The notes under the pieces were generated by a model. That model had not been told where the DNA came from. It was given only the letters and a program-made list of their open reading frames with translations, and ran no database searches. A DNA stretch of 64,000 nt from Fasciola hepatica (lineage: Eukaryota; Platyhelminthes; Trematoda; Plagiorchiida; Fasciolidae). Shown in pieces: positions 38,921 to 49,375 of the stretch (position 1 is its first letter; each line of letters begins with the position of its first letter). The stretch spans positions 1-64,000 of the forward strand of contig CANUEZ040000164.1 in assembly GCA_948099385.1 (NCBI GenBank), in the 5' to 3' direction. A program made the position numbers and the translations under genes.

Positions 38921-39936
38921 CTGAAACACAATAATTGGCTTCGAATAGTGTATTCGCGCTCTATTGACACAAACACTTCAAACGAACTACGTAAGTATCT
39001 GGAATGGTACCTGGCGATATCTGTGAGCGGGTGGGGGTAGATTCTTCCACTCCATCTCCCACAAGGTTTCATAAAGATTCCAGGATATTTTACTTGTCGA
39101 GTGTTTTGGAACGAACTGATCAAAGAACAGCGAACCTGGATTCTTGCATATCAAGTTATTTTTTCACTAGTACCGTCACTGGTTAATTGGGCTAGTTTAT
39201 TGCCAGGACTGCTTACCACAAGATACTCTTCACAATGCCCATTGTTGTTAGATAATCTATGGTCATTATCAAGGGCAAAAAGCCACTGAACTCATAAACA
39301 TCTCACTCTAAGACAATTTGGTTTGTAAAACGAAGATATGAAGATCGATTTTATCAAACAGTAGGATGTCGGAAGTAATCCCAACACAGTTAACCATTTT
39401 AAATAGGGGATCCATTTGTTGAAATTTAAACGAGATACCCATTACGATATCGATCATCAGACTGCGAAGATAACCATACCGTCATTCGAACACAATAGTT
39501 ATTTTCATTTACCAACCATGCACGCTCAAAACCGGTAGATCAGATAGCAACACCACTGACAAATACAGGTTGGACGGTTAATTCGAATTAAACACAGGTA
39601 ACACATCAAACGAACTCTTATTGAAGTGGCTTTACGGATGTAAAGCCAAACTTCAGGAGACCACATACACTGGAGAGAACCGTTTTTTTAATTCTGTTGA
39701 AATTGTTTTCCAACAGAGGCAGCTCAAATTTTGATAGTAGACCACCAGAAAGCCGCACATTATTTGACTAACCATAGAAGATAATGGTCCGCAGAGGTAA
39801 ATCTTGAATTCGATGAACACCACATCCATTGAATATCCTAAAATATTTCTTCAGTACGTGCGGCTTCCCTTCGCACAAAGGTTTGACGATGGTTCCAGAT
39901 CTTTAATTTGGTCCCATCTTTACCAAATGAATGCAG

Positions 39937-40088
39937 TTTGCCTCTCAAGTGCCTAAACCAGCTAACTGGACCTTTGAGTCAAGTGTAATTAAACGGTGGT
40001 GTCCACGGGGGATTTATGAAACATGTTCATTTGTGATGATAGTAACTGTGGTGCTGAAGCTCACTTTCAAGTCAGAATGTGAAGTCAG
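39937..40088 (+). CDS. Candidate internal exon with a hydrophobic segment, plus strand
   Basis: The block lies between an AAATGAATGCAG acceptor and a GTACAT donor and is 152 bases long, open in one frame. It reads FASQVPKPANWTFESSVIKR, then IYETCSFVMIVTVVLKLTF. The second part could be a membrane-spanning segment. No neighbour exon with matching phase was found on this strand, and other candidates nearby are on the minus strand. Confidence 0.25.
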
Positions 40089-42115
40089 GTACATTGCATT
40101 CGTTTCAAAATTTAACTACAAATATCATCCGCTCATATGCTCCTAATAAATTCGATCTATCTGTCATGACTTTGCTTATATAAATTCAACCAAAAGGTTT
40201 ATGAAGCAAACTTGTTCATCATATGTGGCCTACAGATCAATAAACATGCATCCAGCTCATTGCTTAATTATGGCAACAATTCTTCTCACTCTCATTGTAC
40301 TCCTCTTGATAATTCGTACCATGTAGTAAACGCGAAGATTTGAAGATCCGACGGATGAACAGAGCGATAAGTACAGTTATTCCAAGTCATGGAATGGAAT
40401 AATAATGGCTTACAGGTGAGCTGAGACAACGAAAGTGTTTGCTAGATATCTGAATCATTGCCAAGCGAAAATAAAGCACACGGTATTTTTCGATGACCCG
40501 CGTTGCTCTCACCAAAATTGGGCAAATCTGAAACGCAAATGAAGTGGTATTTCTGCATTCAGATAATGGAATCAGTGGCTAGAATACGAACTGGTTCTCA
40601 AAACAATACACTACAACACAACTGCTTTGTGATGAAATCAATAACGGGAGTTCGGTTTGTGTAAGTATTTGACTAGCAAGACTCCGAATCACAAAATCCA
40701 GTAGATCACAGTTCAACGCTGGGGCCACGTAATGCACAAAAGAAAGTGTAAAAGTCACATGATGAAAAATTCACGGATTTACTAGGGAACTTTGACGGGA
40801 ATAATCAATGGGAAACTAATGGCATACAGCGGATGGTATTTGCATGTGTGTGCATTGGTGCGTATGCCAGTCTCTCTACAAATACCGGGAACATTTTGTC
40901 AACCATATCAACGCGACCGGCTGCAGCATGAGAACTGTCAAGTGTAGCGTAAGGAGCTGGGATTATAAAACTGAAACTATGCACCTTAAAGAACAGTTTA
41001 GAATTTGTGCAATCTTGAAAACCCTAGTTTAAAACTGAAGCCTGTAATCTACCGGTCACACTGGCAGATGACCCGGTCACAGATTTTGTCTAAACATAGT
41101 GGATTCAAATCACTGAAAACATAAATATGACTAGATTTTTACATATTTGCACCACTGACCCCCTATTTCAATCCAATGGGCTATGTGGTGAACCTTTATC
41201 CAAATAGGTAGAGCATTTACACCAAGAAATCTTCCATCTACACGGGAAGTTGACTCACGTAGAACAATTCTGTCACCAAGATCTTGAACTGTAATGAGCG
41301 AGTTACTGAACATACAATCAGAATAATTTCGGAACAACAATTGAATGTACGAGATTATTTTGTACGCTTGGTTTCATTTTGTCAGAAAACACAGGAATGC
41401 AGCAGTTGTGATGCCAGCACCATACATAGTTGTAAAAAGTGCGTCATAGCCTGTTAGATGACACACAGATCACACGCTTTGGCGATGGTAAAACAATGAC
41501 TGGGCGAAACAATGGACATTTGCACTGAAGTGACTTAACTACGTCATATAATGTTTGTTCCATTGAGAAGGAGGTTGTTTCATTCATCGTGGATTGCATT
41601 TATTGGGTTCTACTTGGTTCTGTTGTACTTTATATTTTCGTTTGATGTAATAACGGTAGGAGAAGCCAGAATCTCATATGGCGAAAAATTCGCTTGCATT
41701 TCCGGAAGCCAAAACGTCCAACACCAAGAGCCGGAATTGAAACATTCATGGGACTACCACGATAGCCTAACTGACAAAGCATCTGCCCCATCATCGGAAT
41801 ATCACCGGTTCTATTCCAGCTCGTGCAATTCAACTTCCAGATCTGATAAATCAAGAAGATAGCCTATTGTATTTTACTGTATATTTGTTGGACAATAACT
41901 TTCTTTCGTTTTTTATCTAGGCACCACTTACATGACAGTAAACATCTGCAACCCAATAACGATATGAATACAATCGGAGATAAATAAATCGGACATTGTG
42001 GAAATCGTCGTAATCATTCCGTCTGATTATGAGGCTTTAGATTCTGAGTAGCTCTGTGACAGAAATGGTGTTTCTGTCCCGGTTGTTGCTTTTATCGTTG
42101 CTCATTCCATCTTAC
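40089..42115. other. No firm feature; weak frames on both strands
   Basis: A plus-strand frame at 41551-41862 begins with an ATG and has a hydrophobic stretch (WIAFIGFYLVLLYFIFSFDV) that would fit a signal anchor. The opposite strand is open over the same interval. A 30-base microexon-like block at 41288-41259 (minus) has an ATTACAG acceptor and a GTGAGT donor. Neither is secure. Confidence 0.25.
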
Positions 42116-42315
42116 CCTTGGCAAAAGCCAATGCTGGTAAAATAGGAATTGGAGTTTTGCATCGCTAAATTATTTACATTTATCCCGACCGTTCTGAATT
42201 CGTGTCTCACTGAAGCCAGTTTTGGATAATTTTTACCAGTGACCATTCGTTGAACCAGAATCATGGGTGCACTCGCAAGTACAATAGATAAGCTCAATCG
42301 TCCCACCAAATTATT
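42116..42315 (-). CDS. Candidate internal exon, minus strand, with a hydrophobic segment
   Basis: The block has an acceptor TAAATTAG before 42315 and a consensus donor GTAAGA after 42116. It is 200 bases long and open, reading NNLVGRLSLSIVLASAPMIL, then VTGKNYPKLASVRHEF. The start is phase 0 and the end is after two bases of a codon. The hydrophobic stretch could span a membrane. It lies 242 bases downstream of the next candidate on the same strand, but the phases of the two do not join directly. Confidence 0.25.
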
Positions 42316-42557
42316 CTAATTTATGCGAAATCGGACAAAACGGACCTCACTGTACTAATATACTTCAGATAGCAAAGGGTAGTGAAAACGGTGGCTGGCT
42401 TTTACGAGCATCGTTCTTACTGACAAGATAAAGCACAATCACTGGGCGTGGGCTGCTTTGTGTTACTCAGAATTAACGCAAGTAGAACTGCGATTTGCGA
42501 TATTTCCTATTATGTGGCGTTGGACAAATAAGGAAATCAAAACGGTCAGTGTCTTAC

Positions 42558-42712
42558 TCATTGCTAGAACTCGATCCATGGACGGCTCCAACAAGGCAGT
42601 AAGGGCGTTTTGGTGCTCCATGATCGCTTTTATGGTAATTAAAACCAAGGGAAAAAAGTAGGTCATAATACTGTGGGTCGAAAGCACAAATGCTGTCACA
42701 AAAATCCCATTT
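42558..42712 (-). CDS. Candidate internal exon of a membrane protein, minus strand
   Basis: An excellent acceptor (GGGTTTACTTTCAG) precedes 42712 and a consensus donor (GTAAGA) follows 42558. The 155-base block reads NGIFVTAFVLSTHSIMTYFF, then PLVLITIKAIMEHQNALTAL. The first 25 residues are hydrophobic with a proline inside, as seen in transmembrane helix 5 of many seven-helix receptors. That is a loose resemblance and not an assignment. The first and last codons are split. This is one of the better-signalled exons in the window, but no partner exon is confirmed. Confidence 0.35.
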
Positions 42713-44045
42713 CTGAAAGTAAACCCGCTGACCTCTTCAGTGCAATCCACATATCATCAAACCCGTTATTGGATTCCATGAAAATATTTTTCGATCAAAC
42801 AATATTTCGGTAAACATTCAACTATTTTGCTATGAATGTGAAAATTTCCGTGAGCTTCGGGGAGTGACTTCATTCTGTCTGAGAACGACGAATAACAACC
42901 TATGATATGACTGCTCAGGATCTTAGAGTCAACTGAGTGACAAAAACCGGTCGAATTTATATGGAAATAAAGTACTGGGTGATGATGTAATCCAGTTGCC
43001 GTGTTTCGTAAACATGGTTTCCATTGATATATTGGTCATAGCGCACTGGTATTTGCATGGCGCCGAAATGTTTTTTTTTAAAGTCTATTGCGTAGATTAT
43101 TTCAGTGTGTGAATACGCGTACGCCGACTCGAAGTTAAAAAAAAAATTCGCTTGCCTGCCAATCTATGTTACCGAACCTATTCTTTCATTTAGAAATACG
43201 AGACTGTCTTTTCGAAATACTCACAGATATATTTGATGAAATCGACCAATTGTATGAGAGAAAAAATACGAGTATGGTCGAAGATGTTCACTGTAATAGT
43301 AGTAGTGAACACTGGTAACCTACTCAACGGACTCACCTTAGAGCCTTTGGTCCGCCGCCTCCGTTGGCGGATTTGGGTTGACATTTGCTTGCAAGTTACG
43401 TTCCACTGAAATAAAAAAAAGTAAAATGGTCAGAGACAGGAATAGAATTTTCCCCATTATCCTTCGGCTATTTTCATCAACAGCAGTAAAGTAATTGTGA
43501 TCAGTGTCTTTGAAAAAAAATCTAATCTTTGGCACATACTTCGGAAACGAATGAGCACCATATGTTGAAAACAGCTGACCACCTAGCTAGTGGAAAACGA
43601 ATGTCTCTTTTTCTATTGTACACATCAGGTTTCGTAAAGCTTGATTCACTTTGAAAATGAGAATGATTGTTAGTGTCCCCATTATCGCATGATCAGTTTT
43701 GTAAATAAAAAGAAGTGGCAACATATTAGCAAAGAGATTGCTTTGAACTCGCATTCAAGAAATGACCGTCGCAACTGTGTCCAAGACGTTTTCCACGAGA
43801 TGGAGCAAATGTGTAAGTCTTCAGTGAAATCGACCAGAGGATGTCATATAGAGAAAAAAATAACAGGTTGTATGCTACGTCTTAATAATTGAATGGATTT
43901 AGTTTAGTTTTCGAGGTTCATGTATGTTGGGCTTTAATTTTTCCGGTGTGTATGTTGATATTGAGATTGTGAGTTCATTTTATTCATCTACTAGATAATC
44001 AGTCAAATGTTCTATTATTTTACCACTCCTTTTTGTACATGGGTA
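42713..44045. other. No recognised feature
   Basis: There are short poly-T and poly-A runs near 43070 and 43138, and chance-length frames on both strands. No motif or repeat copy was recognised. Confidence 0.4.
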
Positions 44046-44077
44046 TGCATGCTTTCAATTTTCAGATGAACTAAGTT

Positions 44078-44134
<57 letters not shown>

Positions 44135-44166
44135 ACCTTAGTTCATCTGAAAATTGAAAGCATGCA
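44046..44166. repeat. Near-perfect inverted repeat around an AT tract
   Basis: The arms 44046-44080 and 44132-44166 are 35 bases each and pair at 34 of 35 positions, with 29 consecutive perfect pairs (44047-44075 with 44137-44165). The left arm begins GCATGCTTTCAATTTTCAG. The 51-base loop is almost entirely (AT)n, which is itself self-complementary, so the whole 121 bases could extrude as a cruciform. No transposon terminal motif or coding content is present in the arms. Confidence 0.97.
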
Positions 44167-44233
44167 AGCAAACGCTATTCATTCTGGATACAACTTTGCT
44201 TCACATAAAATCAGTTTTACGAATTTGCAGCGA

Positions 44234-44235
<2 letters not shown>

Positions 44236-44301
<66 letters not shown>
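44236..44301. repeat. AT dinucleotide microsatellite
   Basis: This is a pure (TA)n tract of about 66 bases, the longest in the window, about 70 bases beyond the inverted repeat. Confidence 0.95.
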
Positions 44302-44303
<2 letters not shown>

Positions 44304-44519
44304 CTTTTCAGTTATTCACAATGAAAGTAGCATAAAATTGGATTTTTCTGGTGGAGCCAACCTTTTCCAGTGTTCACCTGCAAATGTGGGTTTCAGATAA
44401 GCTGACGTCCACCACATCATCAATCATTCCATCGATCTCCGCCAAACTGACAAAAAACGGCTGATGATGATCGTCTCCTTTCCTTTTCAACAGGGAATTC
44501 AAATGTCGAATTGGAGTGT

Positions 44520-45976
44520 CATCGGTTTACCATCCTAATTTTTTGAAGTGGTCACAGTATAACACCGTTGACCGTTGGCCATGAGAGTTAGAGTGCTGCA
44601 CGTTATGCTCAGGCTTCGAGAAGCGGATGATGATTACTTGGTTAGTTGCTACTATCCGGAACCTAATTGCTCTTGACTCGTGTTGTAGAATCCGGTAGAC
44701 GACTTTGTAGGTGGACTGGATGTCAACTGAAACCCCAGTTTCTACAAGTGCGCAACGGTTCAACTGGAAACAATTTTCTTGCCTCCATGTTTGATTCATC
44801 GTGGGTGATGTTCGTAAGCAGGTGTTGATAAATCTCTCGCTGTTCGACCTATTCAAGTAGCACTACATTTGCAACTGAATTGGTAAATGACCACGGATGA
44901 GGTCAACAAGGGGAGCTTATCCTTACCTTCACATCAGATTCTAGGTGACGTGACAGACACGCATCCTAGCTTGGCGGTATTCAGAAAGGACTTCACCGTG
45001 GCACACAAGATTTTAATGACTGTATCGGCTGCGATGTTCTCCTTGAAGGACACTCGGATGAATAGCACTTTAATTTTCTACCTGTGGGATTCCTACTGGT
45101 ATTGTCCGTTCAGTCCAGGTCCATTAAAATAATTCCTCAGGATAACCATTGCTAACCAGCGTTCTTCTTATATGAGATAGCTCAGCCTCCAGAGTGTCTC
45201 TAGTGCAGATATATTTCACACTGTGTAAAACATAGCATATACAATTACCTTTATAACCAAGTGGCATGAAACTATGAAAGTTTTCGTACTGGCTCAAATG
45301 ATCAGGTTGTTTGTTTAGGTACACATCAGGAAACGGTAGACCATTTTCTTCTTTGTTGCGGTGATGGACTTGATTGCGGAGTGCGCACTGTTCAATTCAC
45401 TTCAGATATCATCTTAATCGACTTGTACGCTTGTTATGCTGAATATATCATCGACATATTGGTAGTGGTGTTCAGATCGACTTTTTGTTCTGCGTAATGC
45501 ATAAGTTTCCAGATTCTCCATGAAAGTGGTCCTAGAGGTGAGCCCGTAGCAAATCCATCCTTCTGACAATAATGGGCGTTATTGAATGCGAACTCCTCAT
45601 TTAACTTATATTGAAGAATTAGTTCTCTCAGACCGGTAGTCCGATTCCCTTACGGGCATTGCTTCTTCATCACCAAATAAAGAGATAAAGTCTACTGTGT
45701 GAATAAAAGTGAAAAAGAAACCACGTCCAAAGAGAACACTTGCTTTCCCGACGTATCCACACTTTGAGTAACTTCAATGAATTGGAACGTATTGCAGAGT
45801 GAAAGCTTCGCAGGTCTCTGTTGTACGGGTTCATATATATGTGATTGTATTAGCTTGGGAATGAAATCATCAAAGACATGTTCGCCTACCACTAGTGTGA
45901 GAATATACACTATTTCCCCAAAGTTTTCGTAGTGTAAGTTGATCAGAAAACTTTCGTAAGTAGATGTGAGCCGCAC
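44520..45976 (-). pseudogene. Penelope-like element remnant: RT palm, thumb and GIY-YIG domain
   Basis: Reading down the minus strand, reverse transcriptase blocks occur in Penelope order. FSLDVVS (catalytic Asp codon 45727-45725) is followed by DGFATGSPLGPL (from 45559), then YVDDIF (45458-45441, the YxDD catalytic box). The block YENFHSFMPLGYKGN and the thumb hallmark NGYP (45150-45139) come next. Then comes the C-terminal nuclease: VVIYQFSCKCSAT, a stop in the position before IG, IGRTARDL and EHHP (44894-44802). Frame changes occur between nearly every block, and the tyrosine before IG is a TGA stop, so this copy is dead. The catalytic YVDD is retained. It is a second member of the family seen at 13560-14010. 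Homology upstream of 45760 is faint, and the call there rests on the continuous frame to 45976. Confidence 0.92.
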
Positions 45977-48654
45977 CTACTTTACAGCTGCTCCAGTAAT
46001 TAGAGTTACGGTTATTCGGCTAACTAGTCCATCGATGGAAAAACCGTTGCCCATCCAAGCCATATCAAACCGAACATACCAACTTAATTGTGAATGCTCA
46101 GTCACTTACATAGGCAAAATGGAATGGAGTTACGTCATCAAATGATTGAGCATATTTCATGGTGGTTTCAGAAGAATGAATAATAATTTCACGACCATCG
46201 CATCATCAACCAGGAAAATGATCAATCAGATCAACGACTACTGTACGTCTGCAGGAGACTAAGCATTGTCTGAACGTAGATCAGGCTTTTAAACTGATCT
46301 ACTTTTAGCGAATATCAGACTAATCAAATATACTGAGGCCCTGCTGATCCGTAAGTATCTCCAAAAACTGTGCAAACAAAGCGAAAAGTTGCTCAGTTTA
46401 TCATCGCCGTGATAACGAAGTGTAATAATTTCTGAGTTCATTCGATAGACATAAATATGTATGTGTGAGTAATCTGATTTTACCTTTGTTCTGAAATATT
46501 CATTTCATTCTCTTTCGAATATAAATAACCACTGTGACTGCACTAAACACCTTGTAAAGATACAACGAAATTCCATGATGTTCTCGTCGTTGAGCTTGGA
46601 GTTTGGATCACGAACATTCCATCATTAGTCAAAGTGACGTCGTCAGTGTATACTTTGACCCAAACTCAGCGATCAGAACACAATGGCAACCAACAACCTG
46701 AGCTACAACCAACACAGTTATTTGAACCACTGATACATCCAAATGATCTGAGATACACATCGTGCAATTTGCCTTTTTTTATTTTCGTTTGGAGATGAAC
46801 CAACCATTGAGTTGTGGTACCATGTCATTGATAATTGAGTAGCACAATACCAAATGTTCTTGTCAAATCATGACCCACTTCTTTTACAAACCGTTGTCAC
46901 TTACCTTCCTATACGACACCATCGAACGTTAACGCTCTAGTTTGCCGCGAACTGAACAATGTTATCAATTCAGCCTACAAATACCATACATGTGGTCCTT
47001 GAGAATAACGTGAAGTTGTGATCAAACAACAAACTACTTGAGATATAGAACAATGGAAACATATTATCCCATGCGTCATATTAGTCTACATTTGGCCAAT
47101 TTCATTGGTTCTTGAGCTTATATTTTGTAAAAATAAAGGAAACTGATCAAATTCATGATTATCAGGTGCTACCCATTATTCAAATAGTGATGGTATCATT
47201 GGAATTACGAGATCTGTTACTTTCCATGATGTTCTTGTCGGTATTATGATAATGATAGTTACATAAAAGGGTCACAAACTGATAGCCAACGTGGATTCAT
47301 GTGCAATACAGGTTGCTTCTGTGCGACAATGTTTCGAGCGATTTGTCATCCCACCTTTGAGGTGCCTTATTTTTCATCCTGTGGTCAAAAGTGACATTTA
47401 TGTTGATATTCAGGCCCACTTTGTTGAAATGTTTGTTCTTCGCTTACCACTTGTTCTACCTGTTCAGTGACCATCTATTAGCGATAATGAAGTTCTTCTG
47501 TAACTTGACTGGCATAGGTTGTCCTATAAATACGAGGAAATTGATCTCTACAATACATTTTAGAATTCTCTCGCCGAACTGGGACGAGAGACACGTGGTG
47601 ATGTAAACGAAATGAGATTGAGTAAAAACGATAATGATACAAACAAGTTATGGAAAATATGACGCGAGAGGAAATCAATATAAACTTACTGCTTGTAGTT
47701 GAGTGGGGGGTACTGTGAAAGCGAGATGCTTGCATCTGTTTTGTTTCATCAGAATGTATTATATCACACAACCGTGACCACGAATTAGAATGGATAACTT
47801 CCACGGAATTTATTAACGCATGTTGGGATAAGTTGCAGTTTTGTTTTGATCCGAAGTACAATTTTAGACCAGCAGACCAGAAAAAACTATAACACACCCT
47901 TTGACTGAACACATGCGAATGAAATGGCTTGGGCGTAGATGGTCGGAAACACATAGAGAACTCAAGCAGGAGATGAAAAATATCAGCCTTCTAACATCTC
48001 AAATAGTATATCGTACACTATGGGTTCACCTAGGGTTTGCTCATTCCAGCAAGCTATACTTGCCGTTGCGTTCATCTCACTCTCAAACCTCCTATCACGA
48101 GTATTGCACATTTTATTATTGTACACATCGACCATCAACTCTTAAGCATCACTAGTGCACACTGCTTGGAATTAGATGCCAAACAGCCGGCGTTATGCTA
48201 TTCCATTATCATAGAGATTGATTCCCGTTGAAAACTGACGTTAACCATGTTTCGAGATGCAAAACCAACCACATTATCCTTGACGTGTTTAAAAGTAAGG
48301 AATGACATAGTAGAGGGAAGGTCACACAGGCTAAGAGTGAATAAAATAGATTCAAAGATAACAGTTTGCTAGTTAACGTTATTATTAGAGAGGATTTGTA
48401 ACCAATAACCCCAGTGAACTGAGACAATTCGTGAAATAATTTCTTGGTCAATCAAAGAAAATCCGTGCCACCAAGCGGTGTAAAAAAGTACTCCATTAAG
48501 GAATTTGAAAGTTTTATTATGATGCCGAACGGAAGCGAGAACAATTTCCATATGATGATCAATCAGTGACACCACCTGATGTAAGAAATACCTGACAAAA
48601 CCAAGGTATAGCCCTCGTTTCCATAGACAAACTTAATAATTCAGGGAATTTATT
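45977..48654. other. No recognised gene
   Basis: No family motif was found. The 158-codon minus-strand frame at 47954-47478 has no resemblance I can name, and its length is near the chance limit. A roughly 20-base word (TTCCATGATGTTC-TCG) occurs at about 46573 and again at about 47222, possibly a trace of an old duplication. Confidence 0.35.
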
Positions 48655-48925
48655 GTAAGCCCGAGAAGCCTGAATCGTATGTAATGGAAAATCCACTCTC
48701 ATTCAAATCGAAAAGTCGAACGTCGCGAGCCGGAATTGAAGCGGCGACCCTTCGAATGCCGGGCAGTTGCTCTACGAGCTGAGCTATCGCGGTCCGGATA
48801 GCTCCGTGTGAATAACGCCAGTGGATATACGACATGGCTGCAACCACTATTCAAATGATACACAGTATCTGTCCTGGCTTTATTCTTTGAGCAAGCCTCG
48901 TCGGTCACTTCCGAATAATATAATA
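48655..48925 (-). repeat. tRNA-derived SINE, copy 1
   Basis: On the minus strand this reads a 5' segment (GTGACCGACGAGGC and GCCAGGACAGATACTGTG). A tRNA-like core follows (48797-48722) with an A box TAGCTCAGCTCGTAGAGCA and a decayed B box GCTTCAATTCC. A 3' segment (GTGGATTTTCCATTACATAC) ends the unit. Because copies 1 and 3 share sequence on both sides of the tRNA part, the repeat unit is about 270 bases and not a plain tRNA. Spurious open frames in this interval come from the SINE. Confidence 0.9.
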
Positions 48926-48962
48926 AATATATATACATATATATATACTATATATATATATT
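48925..48962. repeat. AT-rich tract between two head-to-head SINE copies
   Basis: TA repeats are interrupted by ACATA and ACTATA and end in TTTTT. The tract separates SINE copy 1 (minus) from the truncated copy 2 (plus). Confidence 0.9.
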
Positions 48963-49078
48963 TTTATCCGGTATGCAAAGGGTCGCCGGTTCGGTTCCGG
49001 CTTGCGGCCTCCGACTTTTCGACGTGAATGAAAGTGTATTTTCCATTACGTACGATTCAGGCTCCTCGTGCAAACAGT
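48963..49078 (+). repeat. tRNA-derived SINE, copy 2, 5'-truncated
   Basis: This copy starts inside the tRNA-like core just before the variable region, keeps a good B box GGTTCGGTTCC (48988-48998) and the 3' segment ending near GATTCAGGCTCCTCGTGC. The A box and the whole 5' segment are missing. The truncation point abuts the AT tract. Confidence 0.88.
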
Positions 49079-49134
49079 AAATTCTTTAAATATATTTCAA
49101 TGTCCGATAGATCACTTTCATCCGTGTGCTGTTC

Positions 49135-49375
49135 GTTCCATTCGGAAGTGACCGACGAGGCTAGCTCAATGAATAAAGCCAGGACAGATACTGTGTCATT
49201 TGAATAGTGGTTGCAGCCTTGTCGTATATTCACTAGCGGTATTCACACCGGATTGTCCGGACCGCGATAGCTCAGCTTGTAGAGCATGTGCCTGGTATGC
49301 GGAGGGTCGCCGATCCGATTCCGGATCGTGGTGCCCGATCTATCCATGTGAATGCAAGTGGATTTTCCAATCAAA
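49135..49375 (+). repeat. tRNA-derived SINE, copy 3
   Basis: The copy begins with TTCGGAAGTGACCGACGAGG, contains the GCCAGGACAGATACTGTG block and has a tRNA-like core at 49258-49335. The A box is TAGCTCAGCTTGTAGAGCA, and the B box is decayed to CGATCCGATTCC. It ends in the AAGTGGATTTTCC 3' segment. It is the most complete copy on the plus strand. A functional tRNA is unlikely because the acceptor ends do not pair cleanly and the same flanking sequence recurs in copy 1. Confidence 0.9.

Noticed and set aside
38632..39123. Longest open frame in the window, 163 codons, minus strand, as an intact gene
   Set aside because: For sequence of this composition one frame of about this length is close to chance expectation over 128 kb of strand. 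Its splice signals support at most the inner block 38787-38920, and there is no domain.
49258..49335. A genuine tRNA gene
   Set aside because: A and B boxes are present but the B box is decayed and the acceptor stem does not pair well. The same flanks recur in another copy, so it is a SINE.
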